Shown here one piece after another: positions 34,777-46,332 of a stretch of DNA of 64,000 nucleotides (its first letter is position 1; each line of letters begins with the position of its first letter). A program made the translations under genes and the position numbers. Source of the stretch: Collybiopsis luxurians FD-317 M1 (lineage: Eukaryota; Basidiomycota; Agaricomycetes; Agaricales; Omphalotaceae); assembly GCA_000827265.1 (NCBI GenBank), contig KN834809.1, forward strand, positions 221,312-285,311. Reading direction: 5' to 3'. Under the pieces are notes generated by a model. It did not search any database. It worked only from the letters and a program-made list of their open reading frames with translations, and was not told the DNA's origin.

Positions 34777-36505
34777 TTAACGTCCTCTGGACGGTAAAGA
34801 AGCTCGAGAAGGTGGCAAATTCGAAGATCGAGAAGTATTAGGCCTGGAAGAACGCTGATATTCAGGTGGAGAATGAGCAATTGGTCGAGGACCCTTTGCG
34901 AACATTGTGGCAATTTCAACAGGAACAGTGAGAATGGGCCCGTTATTGAATTTTTGGGCAGGCGTAGAAGGGACGAATCCTGTGGATTTAAACGGAAGCA
35001 TCACAATAGAATACTAAGGAAAATCAGTTTCACTCCCAACTTCACCTCAGCGTAGCTTACCTCTGTTCCAAAATGTGAAATTCGAAATGTAGGCTTTAGA
35101 TTCTTCGATAGCACGATTTCGCCTTCCAGCTCCCTGCATAATCGAGAGCCAGAAGTAGTATTCGTTTCATCGTTTGGGACATTGTCTCCCGGCCTTTTCC
35201 ACCAAACAGCGGAATGCAGATCATCTACCGAGTCCGTACTTGATCCCATTATCCACGGAGCATTGTATTCGGCAAAGTTTGCAGCATGGTTAGAAGTAAC
35301 CGTTCGGCGCAGTTTAACAACCACAGCCTGAGGTGAAGACAAAAGATCCAACGCCTGCGAGTCCGTAGAAATCAGTGTAAGTGAGAGGGGAATTACTGTG
35401 CCACGCGTGTAGCTTAGCTGTAGAAGCGAGTTAGTTCCGATGATCGAAATCATCCAAGACACTCTTACAGGCTTGGCAAGAGAGAGCTAGAAAGAGAAAT
35501 GAGTTAAGGGAAATAAAAGGTATAAGTAGAAAGAAACGAACACGACAAGTCACTTCGACGACACGATTACTAAATAGTTTCCCGTAAACTTTGGCAGCAG
35601 GAAGGGTGTACCATCCATTTGGATCAGCCTCAGGTCCAGGTAGAGAACTGTGTTCCTGATAGGCAAGCTGCCGCAGAGGTGACGGGGGATCCGGCCTAGT
35701 GGCAGGAATATAGACGAATGTCGTTTGTAAGCTGGTGAATTGTAGTAAGATTTTACCCAAAATTCATTTCAAGGTAGATCGTCTTACTTGCTATCTTCCC
35801 TGAATTTGCTTCTCGAAATAAATACAATGAGGTTGTATCGAACGCAAGCTCTCGTATTGCGCTCGATAAAGGTAGGAGGAAGAAGATAAGAGTCAATCTT
35901 GTTCAAAGTACCGGAAGTAGTAATAACCTCCCGAGGAATGTCGAGAGAAAATTGCCAATGGAGAGGCTGCGTGTCCTCACGCGAGTTCTTGGACCAAAGG
36001 GTCGTAGAAGTTTCCAGAAATGTAACACGGTCGACCTCACGAATTCCCGTGGATAACTCCCCTCTAACCTATAGAGATATCAGTTTCATGTAAGAAAAAA
36101 TAACCGGCCTGGGAAACAAAATAAAGGCGAGTATGGTAATCTTGACCGAATATCGACGAGCAAATGCGACTCGAACAATGATTAGTAACTTACTATGACC
36201 TTTACGCATGAAATATGTCGGCTGTTGCTCATACTGGAATCCAATGCCACTGAGCCAGTTATCTTTTCGCCCTCTACAAACATGGGCAAAGCGCCTTCGG
36301 GGCCCTTGCTGTACACTCGCAAGGTTGCCCAAGGCTTAGCGTTTTTGTCACTTCTATTTGACGACAGTTCCACAACATGTTCCGTCAATTCTCGACGGCT
36401 CGTGCGTGGTCGCTGGGGTGGTGGGGAGTATGCAGGGAGAGACGTCACTGATTGTGGCACACTGGACCCATTCCCGTATATGAAAGCATTAAGTGACGAT
36501 TCCAT
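34777..36505 (-). CDS. arrestin-like protein 5 (ART-type adaptor)
   Basis: Fifth paralog, about 22 kb from the four-gene cluster. Exons 36505-36194, 36068-35788, 35731-35542, 35417-35061 and 35013-34777 join in frame to give 458 residues. Seen: TSLPAYSPPPQ (LPxY), V-R-G-E-L-S-T-G after intron 1, FVYIPATRPDPPSPLRQLAY, LSYTRGTVIPLSLTL, a WW pair (AVWWKRP) with ELEGEIVLSKNLKPTF, YSIVMLPFKS, and a C-terminal SPPEYQRSSR (PPxY) in a basic Ser/Arg/Pro tail. Its exon layout and sequence are closest to gene 1. The donor after exon 3 (GTTCGT) is non-consensus. Adjacent to ATG22 on the same strand. Confidence 0.86.
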
Positions 36506-38715
36506 GGGCTAGTGGGGGACAGCAAAAGGTCTGACACTTACCGTATGTTCCTCTTATATTGGCTCGAATGTTCGTCGGTTTTGATACTTGCCCGCAACTG
36601 ATGCAATTCATTTGCAGTAACATAAATGTATTGACAATCTGTGCTGTTCTGCACAGTCACTCTGTACCCGTTCAAAATCTAGATAATCAAAACTTCGATC
36701 TGCGTTCTAGATCCTGCATCCCCGGTAGGCACTCGTAACATCTTATAATGAAGTTCATCATAGATGATAATAAACTACTGCTCCGTTTCATTGGCGCAAG
36801 TTCAACAGTACCAGAGGTTCAACAAGTTCCGTTGTCTACTCTATATCTGTCTTGAACACATGATCTTCTGCGCAGAAGACACTTTTTACTTTTTTTGTGA
36901 CAAAAAAGGAAGCTCTTCTCTTGAAGTTGACCTCTATCGAGTATGTCTTGTTCTTGCAGCATATGAAGAATGAACTCGAGAACATCTGCATTCGTGGTTC
37001 TCGGACTCCTTACTTCGGCGGCCACTGGGTCATTACAACGGTGTAAGCCGTTCAACTTGAAGGCTATCTTCGTACTTCCTTTATGTAAATCGTCGAATGA
37101 GGGAGATTGCATTGAGCGAACGGCCTTTCCGGACCAAGCTCCTACGGTCCATTTTCCGGCTTCTTGGCTACATACGTATCCACTTCTGGTCTTCAAATTT
37201 TGCACGGTCTAGGCGCTCCTACATAGGCTTTGCAGGCCGCTGAATTCCGTCATTTTTCAATGGTGCAACTGACGCTGGGACCATTTACCTATTCAGCCAG
37301 TCCCGCATTTAGTTATAGACTGGACTGCCTTGACCATTCAGATTTCCTCCTTTTTGGCCGCACGCATGGTCGTTTCCCGGTTTCTTGAGAAATCTATGTA
37401 GCCGCCATCAGCGTGTCGGCAATATTCGGGACGAAATCCCTCCGAATGGATAGGCAATAGCTTGCTGGAAATAGGTTCAGTTCATCACAAAGTTTGTGTA
37501 ACTCCCGCGAATGACTTGCATGTTACAGATAGATGCATTATCAAGCACCCATTTATTGCCGCTACATCAATATCGACTTGTTTCCATCGGCCTTGGCTAT
37601 TCCAAGCCTTGTATTTGCAAGCTACTTCGATGCACATCCTCTCAGGTATATTCGGGAGTTTCTCCGAATTTATGCCCGTATGTCTTCCTACCGGAAATCT
37701 TTTTCTTTTTCAAATTGCCTTTTATTCTCAGCTGTTACCCGACTCCAACCATAGGCTGCGAATGATGGATTTACGACGCAGCTATTCGTAACTTCCAACT
37801 TCGGATCCAGGTGTCTTTTTGAGATGCTGATCTTCTTGAACAGACGCATCTCCCCGGCTGATTCTCTTCCTGGGAACGAAGGGCCATCGCTTTCCGCCAC
37901 TCTAATCGCTAGTATCTCGTCAGCGACTGATTGCGGTTGTTTATCCGTTGAGCCGAAAACGGCGCCAAGACGCTGAGAGCAACGCGCGATCTCCAGCCAA
38001 ATACTTACGGCGCTGTATGTGGGTCTGGCGGTGGCGCCTTTGCTGAGAAGGTGCTCATGGGGTCGTATAGCTACCTCCCCGATCTTCAGAACGCAGGCAA
38101 AGCTAAAATTTACTCTTTACTTTGTGCGCTCAAAATGAGATTGCTAGCCTCGAATTATCTTCACCGAAAATCCTTCGAGATTCGGGAAGGAAAGAAACCG
38201 GCAAGGTCAGTTGTAAACAGCCGGAGGCCGCCCCACAAGCAGCAGTATACCGCTGACACTTACACGGTATCCATCGTGACCGAAGGTCGATCGCAGCCAA
38301 CGTATCGCGGACCAGATAAACATAAATTGTACCGTAACGGAGGTTTAGGTATTATTTTCATGGTCCAGCTTCTGGTCGCACGAAAGTAAAACTCATGGAT
38401 GCACATTAGACAACGTTGTGCTGTTTGAACTTTGAAGGCGAACATCTTTGATTCTACGGAGATACTTATAAGTGCCAGATATTGGAAGCATGATAGGGTG
38501 GAAAAAGATACCAAAATAGGCAAACATGCGCCTGTGCAGTTGCTGAGACGCTCAATAGGCGCCCACCCTCATCATCATGTCAACATCATGCATCATGGGG
38601 GCACTGACAATGTGACAGCGCGTCCAGTCAAAACTCGAGGCAAATAGGCAGTGCAACCAGTACATCTTAGAAAAATCTTCTTCTTGAATTATTATCATTC
38701 CCATTATCCAAGACC
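36506..38715. other. 2.2-kb gene-poor interval
   Basis: Several open frames of 70-130 codons occur on both strands (for example 36819-37205 minus and 38051-38389 plus), overlapping each other and lacking motifs or splice support. No terminal repeats or reverse-transcriptase motifs were recognised. It may hold non-coding RNA or a decayed element, but I cannot support either. Confidence 0.4.
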
Positions 38716-40002
38716 ATGGCGTACCCACAAAGCATAAACTCGTTCCAAATGCAAACTCCTGCCCAAGATGTGGTCTCTGGCGAGACGTATCGCTATGCAC
38801 TGACCAATTTTCGAATTGCGCACGAGAAAGTCGAGGAACAAAGAGCCCAACTAGAAGAACAGGAAAGACAAGTAGCTCAATTACGTGCAAGGATTGCGTT
38901 GTTAGAAGGAGGCACGCCTGGAGCAGCTGGAGCAGCGGCACGAACAGGCAATTCTGTAGATGATTTTTCCATCAAGGTACGCTTTTTTCATTTTTTTTTT
39001 TTCAAACTTTTCTTGACCATCTGCGACTCTGATTGCTTTCTACATAGAATGAAGCCTCCAAGTTGGAGAAGATGATCAACCGGTGGGCTTCTGATATGGT
39101 CCGGAACCCCCCAGTGTCCCTCGTTGAACTCTGTAATGCAATTTTGCAAGATCTAGCACCGACGGCCACGGACAATCTTCCCCAGTACGACGCTTCATCT
39201 ATGCAGGTTCAATCCTTGTTAAGACACGTCATGTCAGAAACTGTATGCAAATTGTTGTACGGTGATACACTCGCCGCTCACAGAATTTTTTAGATCTCAG
39301 AAGGTATCATCAACTGTCTTGTGGTGACAAACTCTCCGGAGGCCAATGATCAACTTACTCGGATTCACGAACACATCTTTGCCAGTAAGTTCCTTCAAAC
39401 TCGTCGCAAAAACGGACCTATATGAATGAATGATTGATGGGCAGGAGATCCTACTGTCGCAAGTGTCTGGCGGCGACAGACTTTCTCGGCCGCAGTAGAC
39501 AGCTGCTCACCTGAAATGACCGCCAGCGTCCTTGTAGACAACATGTCCTCGGTTCTGAAAATTATGGATGGAGCACTTCCGTCTACTGGGGGAAAATCTC
39601 TTATTGATGCCGCGTACAGCTTTTCACGTATGATTCACGGCTCGAGTTCAACATCTGGTGACGCCTTTTATCGTGCATTTGTGCCGGAGGTTGGTAGTCA
39701 GCTCTCTCCTCGCCAGAATGAGCTCGTTAAACGGTGCCTGAGGAGTGAAAATGGGAATATTGACCGAGTCGGCGCAACTGTGTTTCCGGGACTGGTCAAG
39801 GTGTCAAATGGTCCGGCCATCCCTGGTCAACAGCCAGAACTTATTCAGGCGAGTACCATGATAGCTTTTATACGGACCTTGCTCATTCTGAACTTCATTG
39901 TAGACCGTAGTGAGACGAGCACAGGTGATATGCGAATGTGCCTTGACTAGCGGCAGCTTTAACGCAGCTCCTCCGACATTAATGTCCCCAACCATAGCTT
40001 AG
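38716..40002 (+). CDS. conserved fungal-type coiled-coil protein of unknown function
   Basis: Function not recognised. Exons 38716-38976, 39048-39242, 39294-39384, 39445-39848 and 39904-40002 join in frame to give 349 residues. Seen: an N-terminal coiled coil (A-H-E-K-V-E-E-Q-R-A-Q-L-E-E-Q-E), a Gly/Ala linker, then a largely alpha-helical region beginning NEASKLEKMINRWASDMVRN and including HVMSETISEGIINCLVV and CLRSENGNIDRVGATVFPGL. No enzyme motif, signal peptide or membrane segment. Intron 39849-39903 begins GCGAGT after CAG, so it uses a GC donor; no GT alternative keeps frame. The final exon (TVVRRAQVICECALTSG) depends on this intron. Confidence 0.7.
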
Positions 40003-40179
40003 ATCGTTTATTTTATGCCGCAGGTTCTGCATTTTCATATGTATATATTATGTCTCTATGATTTCTCACTTGACTGTCCATCTGCATTATATGAGTCTAA
40101 GAAGTTCAAGGCAATGAGTACTATACAACAAGCAATGATGCAAGAGTCGCCTGAGTGTGAACAACCTAGAATGAATCTG

Positions 40180-42215
40180 TCAGAAACGATCGGCAGAACC
40201 AGAGTAAGATTGCTGCTTTACCTCGAGAGCCTGCTCGACTTCCAGACGTCTCCTGGCAGCTTCCAACCAGTCATGCAACATTACTTTGGCAGTTCCCTTC
40301 AACTGGTTCAACTCCCTGGCAGCACCATCAAGATCCTTCTCATTCAGGTAGTACTCTGCCCGCGATAAAACACTCAACACATCGTTCCCTTCGACCAGAC
40401 CGTGCCGCTTGAACCTAAAGGAACTCAGGAGGTGGCTCGCAAGATGCGAGAGCAGACCTGCATCCTGATCGGGCACCAGAGCTACATTGCTCACTTTGGG
40501 GGCGACGGAAGTCGTGTACCACGTGGCGAGGTCAGCAAAAGGCTCTATGCCAACGTCCGGCACCTCTGAAGCTTCTAATGTCTCCAGAGCAGCAGAAACG
40601 ACGGGATCTTCTCGTGCAGCGGCAATATGGCGCACGACACGAAGTTCCTCCCTGAATGGCTTTCGGACAGGAGAGGCCAGAGCAGAGGACGAGAGTGCAC
40701 GGACGGCAGACCAAAGAGCATGGATACGAATGTTCTCGTCGAGATAAGTCGAATTATCGAGGGCAACGCGCTCAATGCGTTTAAGTTGGGCGGACAGTTC
40801 GTCGATTTTAGCCAAGCGTCCACCACGTTCCTCTTCGACACGCATTTTGATCTCACGAATCCAGCGACGTTGGAGTTCGATACCCTGGGCAATGACTTCA
40901 TTTTTGAGACTATGCATGCGTATGAATTAGGGTCGCGTTGGTTGGAAATTTAGTTTGTCACCCACCGTTCGTTAATGAGATCAGTCTGAGTTTTCAGTTC
41001 TTCCTCGAGTTTCTGTCGGTAGGCCTGGATGAGTTGGCTCTGACGCTGATCAAAGAGTCTTCTAAACTCTTCCTCCTGATTATCGAGCTTGTCTTGGGCT
41101 TCCATCTCGACTTCCAAAAGTTTGATCGTGTATTCCCTAGTCTGCTCATCCAATTTTGCCTCGAGCGTTTTTCTCTCATCCTCCCTCGCACTCTCGATTC
41201 GCTCAGCGAGCGACGAAAGGTCCTGCTTTGCGAGATCTAGGACGTCAGACACACGACCAGCGGCTTCGGGGTTAGTTTTGAGGAAAGAAGTAAGGTTGTC
41301 GATAGTTCCAGCAAGATGGGTGATTATAGGTTCGGAAGATGCGAGGGCGGAAACGGCGGGAGCAACGAGAGGAATTTCGGCATATTTGGGTGGTGGAGGT
41401 TCTTTTTTAGGAGGTGGAGGTCGAGAAAAACCTGGCGGAGGCTCGTGTTCCATAGGCAGAGGAGATTCGTAGACATTTGAACCGGACTTGGCGGGAGTTG
41501 TGGCTGGCATATCAGTCTCACTGGGGGCAGCAGGAGAACTAGATTGGGATACTGGAAGGCCGGGCTTCAAGCCAAGAGCTTCTTCCGCCTTCCTAACGAC
41601 ATCCCCGGCACCCTCAATTAACTGCTCAGCCTGCTGTTTAGCAATGGCGGCCTTTCCAGTCAGTCTCTCCTCCTCCTTCTTCACTTCTGTTTTGACGCTT
41701 GCAGCGACATCCTTCACCCGTTCTTTAGATGTCTCAATGGTTTTTATCGCAGAAATTTTTGCTTCGTGGACAGATTTCTCCGCCACTTCCTTGGCCTCCT
41801 TCACAGACTTTGGCGCACCATTGACCTTTTCCATCACAAAGTCCTTCACTGAGGTGGCCGTTTTCACGGTATAGTCAATGGCTGAATGTACGGTGACTGT
41901 ATCCCAATGATGAGCTTCGCCATACTCGAGCATAGTTTGGCCAAGAGGGACATGTTCTGAGAAAAGATCATAGTAGTCGGGATTGTTGTATGCGAGGAAA
42001 GCGCTGCCGACGTAGAAAGAACCAGTAAGAGTAGCGGTGGCGAAGAATATTCTGCGCACGATACGCGGTTTCTTTTGAGGTGCTTCAGTGGCGAAACGCT
42101 GCAGACCAAATAATTCAGGACCAATTGGTGTGGAGGTGGAAAAACTCACTCTTCTGGTTACTCTAACCCCATTTCGCGCGACTGATGCGACCTGCCTCGA
42201 CGTAGAAGCGAGCAT
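40180..42215 (-). CDS. MIC60: MICOS complex subunit Mic60 (mitofilin)
   Basis: Inner-membrane organiser that forms cristae junctions. Exons 42215-42150, 42098-40966 and 40909-40180 give 642 residues. Intron 42149-42099 is 51 nt with GTGAGT...CTGCAG borders and stays open if read through, so an unspliced reading would add 17 false residues. Seen: a basic Ser/Arg N-terminus (MLASTSRQVASVARNGVRV) fitting a mitochondrial presequence, a membrane segment (RIFFATATLTGSFYVGSAFL), a long Ala/Lys/Glu-rich helical stretch, a Pro-rich linker (PPPPKKEPPPPKYAEIP), an extended coiled coil, and a C-terminal mitofilin signature region (A-R-E-L-N-Q-L-K-G-T-A-K-V-M-L-H-D-W-L) close to the stop. Confidence 0.88.
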
Positions 42216-42485
42216 GTGTGCCGCGGTGTTGGCAGACCCGCTGAGAAAAACTTTGGGATAACCAAGAGAGTGACTAGAATGTTGAGCTCAACGTTCACCA
42301 GCCTGATTTCCGAATTCATCCGCATACAAGCCGGGCCGGCCGGCCGGACGTACGTACAATAAGTATACAGTAAGCATGGTATAAAGAGTCGCAACAGAAG
42401 GATATCCGTAGCAAAAATACAACAAAATCGCGACCGGAGACATGCGAAAACAAGAATGAAAGTCCACAATGCAACATAAGTTAAA

Positions 42486-45400
42486 CTAGGATGGTTCTCT
42501 GTCCATCTTTCTCCTTTTCGGAGAGGGTATCGTTACAACAGAGTTTGCGGACCAGCCGCCATCCTCCTGGGAGGCAACTTTCTCTTGCGATTCAGCAAGA
42601 ACACACCGCGAATCATGGTCCGAATGACCAAAGCCTTCGGTGTCCTCGTCCTGTCGCCGCCGCTTCTCTTTTGTTTGAGTGGACAAGTCATCGCCGTCCA
42701 CATCCATTTTCAAATTTTCGGGGCCCCGATAGTCGTCGTCGTCGTCTCGACCCGCATTCATGCTCAACTCCTCGTCTTCAGACTCTGGCTCCTCCTTGGG
42801 CGGTTTCTTCTTCTTCCTCTGTGCCACTTTTCGTTTTCTCCCCGCCTTTGCTTCTTGCTTGACACGAGTTTTCTCTTCCTGGGCTGCCTTTGCTCGCAAC
42901 TTATCCAATCTCTCCCTCTCCTTATTGCGATTCTTGGTATTGTCCTCCTGTATTCTGCACAGATCAACCTCCAATCCCGCGCCGAGTAGTGTATCAAACC
43001 AGAGCTATCGGACAGAATTCATATCAGTAAATAGATCGGTGAACAGAAAATAATAGTTCAAATATTACGCACCGTTTGATTATCCCTCGCTCTGTCGCCC
43101 GGTCCCTTGACCTCCACAAACTTGCATTTACGCTCCTCGTGGTTCCACACAATGAGATCCGGAACGCCGCTCGCTCGAGCAGCGTAATCATGGCAAAAAA
43201 GATCACAAATCACAGCTAACGTTTCCCCGCTCATGCACTATTATTCACTTGTCAGCGCAGTGACTTGGTCTGCCATAGAAAAAGACATACTTCGACAATT
43301 TGAGCCAGCTGTTCCTTGTCGCACACGTCCCAATTTACGCCAACACACCAGGTTTTATTGGCCCTGTATTGTGTATCATGCCTGTTCAAAATCTCCAGCG
43401 CCTTTCCGTTCCGCAACTCTTCCAAGCGAGCATTGATACTGTCTTTGCGACTGTCATGGAAAGAATCCTCCATAAGATCGAGAGGAGCAATTTGAAACTT
43501 GGTCTCGAAAGCGCCTGGTACGTTGGCAAAGAGAATGTCCCAGAATAAAAGGCCAAAAACGGTGGTCAGAATGCAGGTTTCGGAGTGTAAGCTGACGAGA
43601 AAAAAGAATGATTATTTTCAGGAAACGAGGGAAGAAAAGGAGAGATACACACCCTTGATACCCTCCTCCTTCCTCAGATGCATAATACTGCAACGCACGC
43701 TGCTCGACGTTACAAGTATCAGCACCATCAATAGTTTTCCAGACCGATTTCCCAGTAGACGAAGGCTTGTTTAAAGCATACCAGTCAGTCATTACAGAAT
43801 GCCCAAATCATACAGAACGGCGTACAAATCTCGGTAGACCAGCGCTGCTATCCTCAGGTTCGTCTTCGGAATTCGCAGGCATGCGTGGTCGAATCAAGAA
43901 AGCAGTGATATCCTCTTTCTGTTTCCCTTTCCATTTGTAAGGTTCTTCGTTGGGTTTGGAAAACGACCTCTCCGCCCGGTAGGCAAACACGACAACCTCG
44001 TATGCTTTCCGCAGCTGTTCAGTGTATTGATGACGGTCTTCCCCTGCGATATTCAGTCTTTTCTCCAGCTTGTCTAGGCGGCCCACGAGCGATTTGCGAT
44101 AGACTGGTTTAAAAAAATTAGGGCGTCGATGAGAACATACCAGGAAGCGATACCAACCGCGATGAGTATCCTCATCCTCCAAAGCCTCATACAAGTTTTG
44201 TCTCGTCTGTTCCCAAACTTCTTTTTTCCGCAGCGCGAGATGCTCCTTCGTCCACCCATTTTGCTCCGCTTGCAATTTGAGGGCCTTGGGAAGATGGTGG
44301 TCCTTCACAAGCGCGCGTCTCTCATACCACTTTCCCCGTTTCGCCGCACGCCAGAACCTTTGCTCTATCAATGATTCGAGAATTTTAAGCTCCTCCTCAA
44401 ATTCGTGAAGCAGAGCATAGGCTTCCGCAACTTTCCCAAGCAGCCGAGCGAGAATATACCCTATTAACAGAACCATCGGATTGGTGTCAACATCGCTCAA
44501 AAAAGGGGCTAGACCCTACCTTGCTCAAATCGTTCCAAAGATGCATCTCTTTCCTTCTCGAACTTCACTAGTGCAACAGAAAGACACAAATCCCACTTGC
44601 GCCTGAGAGTCTTGTGGTAAATGTCCACTATTCTCGCCGCCTGTCGAAGTTTTTCGGGACTAGCCCGTTTTGCGCCGCCTTCCTCGTCGCCATGGTTAAA
44701 CTTGAAATCGTTGCCAAGAGTGGGTGCCAGATCCACGATCTCGTACTCTATTCCCGCCCCAGTTTCGTCTGCTGTCAGCTTGACATCACCTTCCTCTTCT
44801 TTGACTGGTGTCGCTTTGCGGACCGATGGTGGCGCAGTAGATTGCCTCGTAGCAAGGTCCCTTACGGGGGTAACCGGTGTCCTGAAGCGGGTCTTCAGTC
44901 CAGAAGTTTTCTCCGGTGTGAATTCTTTGGGCTGGACAAAGGTTTCGTCCAGGATCGAGTCAATGAGTTCTTGTAGATCAAGCGCTTCTTCGTAAAGTTG
45001 ATAGTCCTCTATTGTTTGCCATATTATGCTGCGTGACCAGGTATACGGAGGGTATTCCCGTTTATTAAAGTGTGTGAGATACGAGTCGAGGAAGAGCGTT
45101 TTTGGTATGGAAGTGCTGAGAAAGATAGCGTTACGAAAAGAACACGAGGCATATGAAAAAACCACACCTCCTATAAAAGATGATGTGGATCTTTCGAAGA
45201 AGTTGATGAAGGTCCTGGTTGACTTGGATACATGGCCCTGATTCGCAGATTCGCAGCTCAAAAAAAGTGTTATCGAGTACCAGGAGTACACCACGAACCA
45301 AGTTTTTCCGATGCCATTCGTTTCAGCCTTCCCTCTTGCGTTACTGACGAGGAAGCTGCCGGGCCAGAATCGGACGGCGTTTTCCGCTTACCCAGCATTG

Positions 45401-46332
45401 TAAGAATATTGACTTGAGAGCGGGAAGTACTCTTGAGAGCCCCAATAAGATCCTCTTTCTATCAACAAATCGTAGGTCGGAAAAGAAATTTAAAAATCAT
45501 CCAGCTGCTGAAAAACTTACTGTAGGCGATTTGGACTTGATTTTGATCTTGAAATTTTTTGCAATTGCCTTCAGGCCAGGGGCAGAAAGCCTGAATAGTA
45601 TTTCGTCTAGGGTCATATGGGTCCCGTTTTTACAAAGATAGGATAGTATTGATTCTGCGGGATTGTGAGGAGAAGGGGAAACGTCGCGGGCACGGTTCTG
45701 TGGACGAGATGACGGAGCAGAATTAGATTGACCTTCGTCTTCAGACTCTATTGTCAAATCTATGATCTCTTGCTCTTCCTGTTTTACCTCTTCAGAATCG
45801 AGCTTCTGCATATCGACTACCGACAAACATAGTTCTTTCATCGCCTTGTCGATTCCTTCGGGGCCTACTTCGGAGATGTACTTTTCGAGGGTCTTTCTGG
45901 TATGCCATCCAGGCATCCGGAGACTAAGCCGTATCAGGATGTACCTGGTCGGATCTAGCAAAAGATGAGTATCAGGATACAAGAGGCATGATGTGATACA
46001 CGCACAGGAAAGTTTCCTAAATGCGAGAATAGCATTTTTCTCATCTTCTGTCATGAGATGGTCCTCATAATCCCAGACCTGATTAACGATGCCTGGGAAA
46101 GTGATGAGATGAAAACGCTTGCTAGAGAAGCTGGAAGGAATTGCGAACCCTCAAAGACTGAGACGTAGGGAGAAGGGTCATTGTTGCGGGCTACAATTCT
46201 AGGAACAACAGTTTCAGAATCATTTGTTTCGGTTTGTTTTGGATCTGAATCGTCAAGTAGAGCAGTGAGATCCTCCTCCGTCTCGATGACTCTTTGCGAG
46301 CCAAAGATAAGTTGAGTAGTTAAAGTGTTCAT
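42486..46332 (-). CDS. FAN1: FAN1-type structure-specific nuclease with VRR-NUC domain
   Basis: Interstrand-crosslink repair nuclease (5' flap endonuclease and exonuclease). Seen on minus in order: an N-terminal linker (MNTLTTQLIFGSQRVIETEE), YVSVFEGSQFLPASLASVF, RYILIRLSLRMPGWHTRKTL, an acidic linker E-I-I-D-L-T-I-E-S-E-D-E, a helical region (REYPPYTWSRSIIWQTIEDY), a TPR-like region (WDLCLSVALVKFEKERDASL; KGKWYERRALVKDHHLPKAL), RALQYYASEEGGGYQGCVS, FGLLFWDILFANVPGAFETK, and the VRR-NUC core GVPDLIVWNHEERKCKFVEV followed by KGPGDRARDNQ. The D, E and K of the nuclease signature are intact. The C-terminus is an unusually long Lys/Glu-rich tail. Several introns; junctions near 43024-43250 and 44110 were not fixed. 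The Met at 46332 is the best start, but an upstream exon is possible. Confidence 0.87.

Noticed and set aside
42099..42149. Seventeen extra residues (V-S-F-S-T-S-T-P) in Mic60
   Set aside because: The segment has a perfect GTGAGT donor, CTGCAG acceptor and a branch-like CTGAA; it is an in-frame intron.
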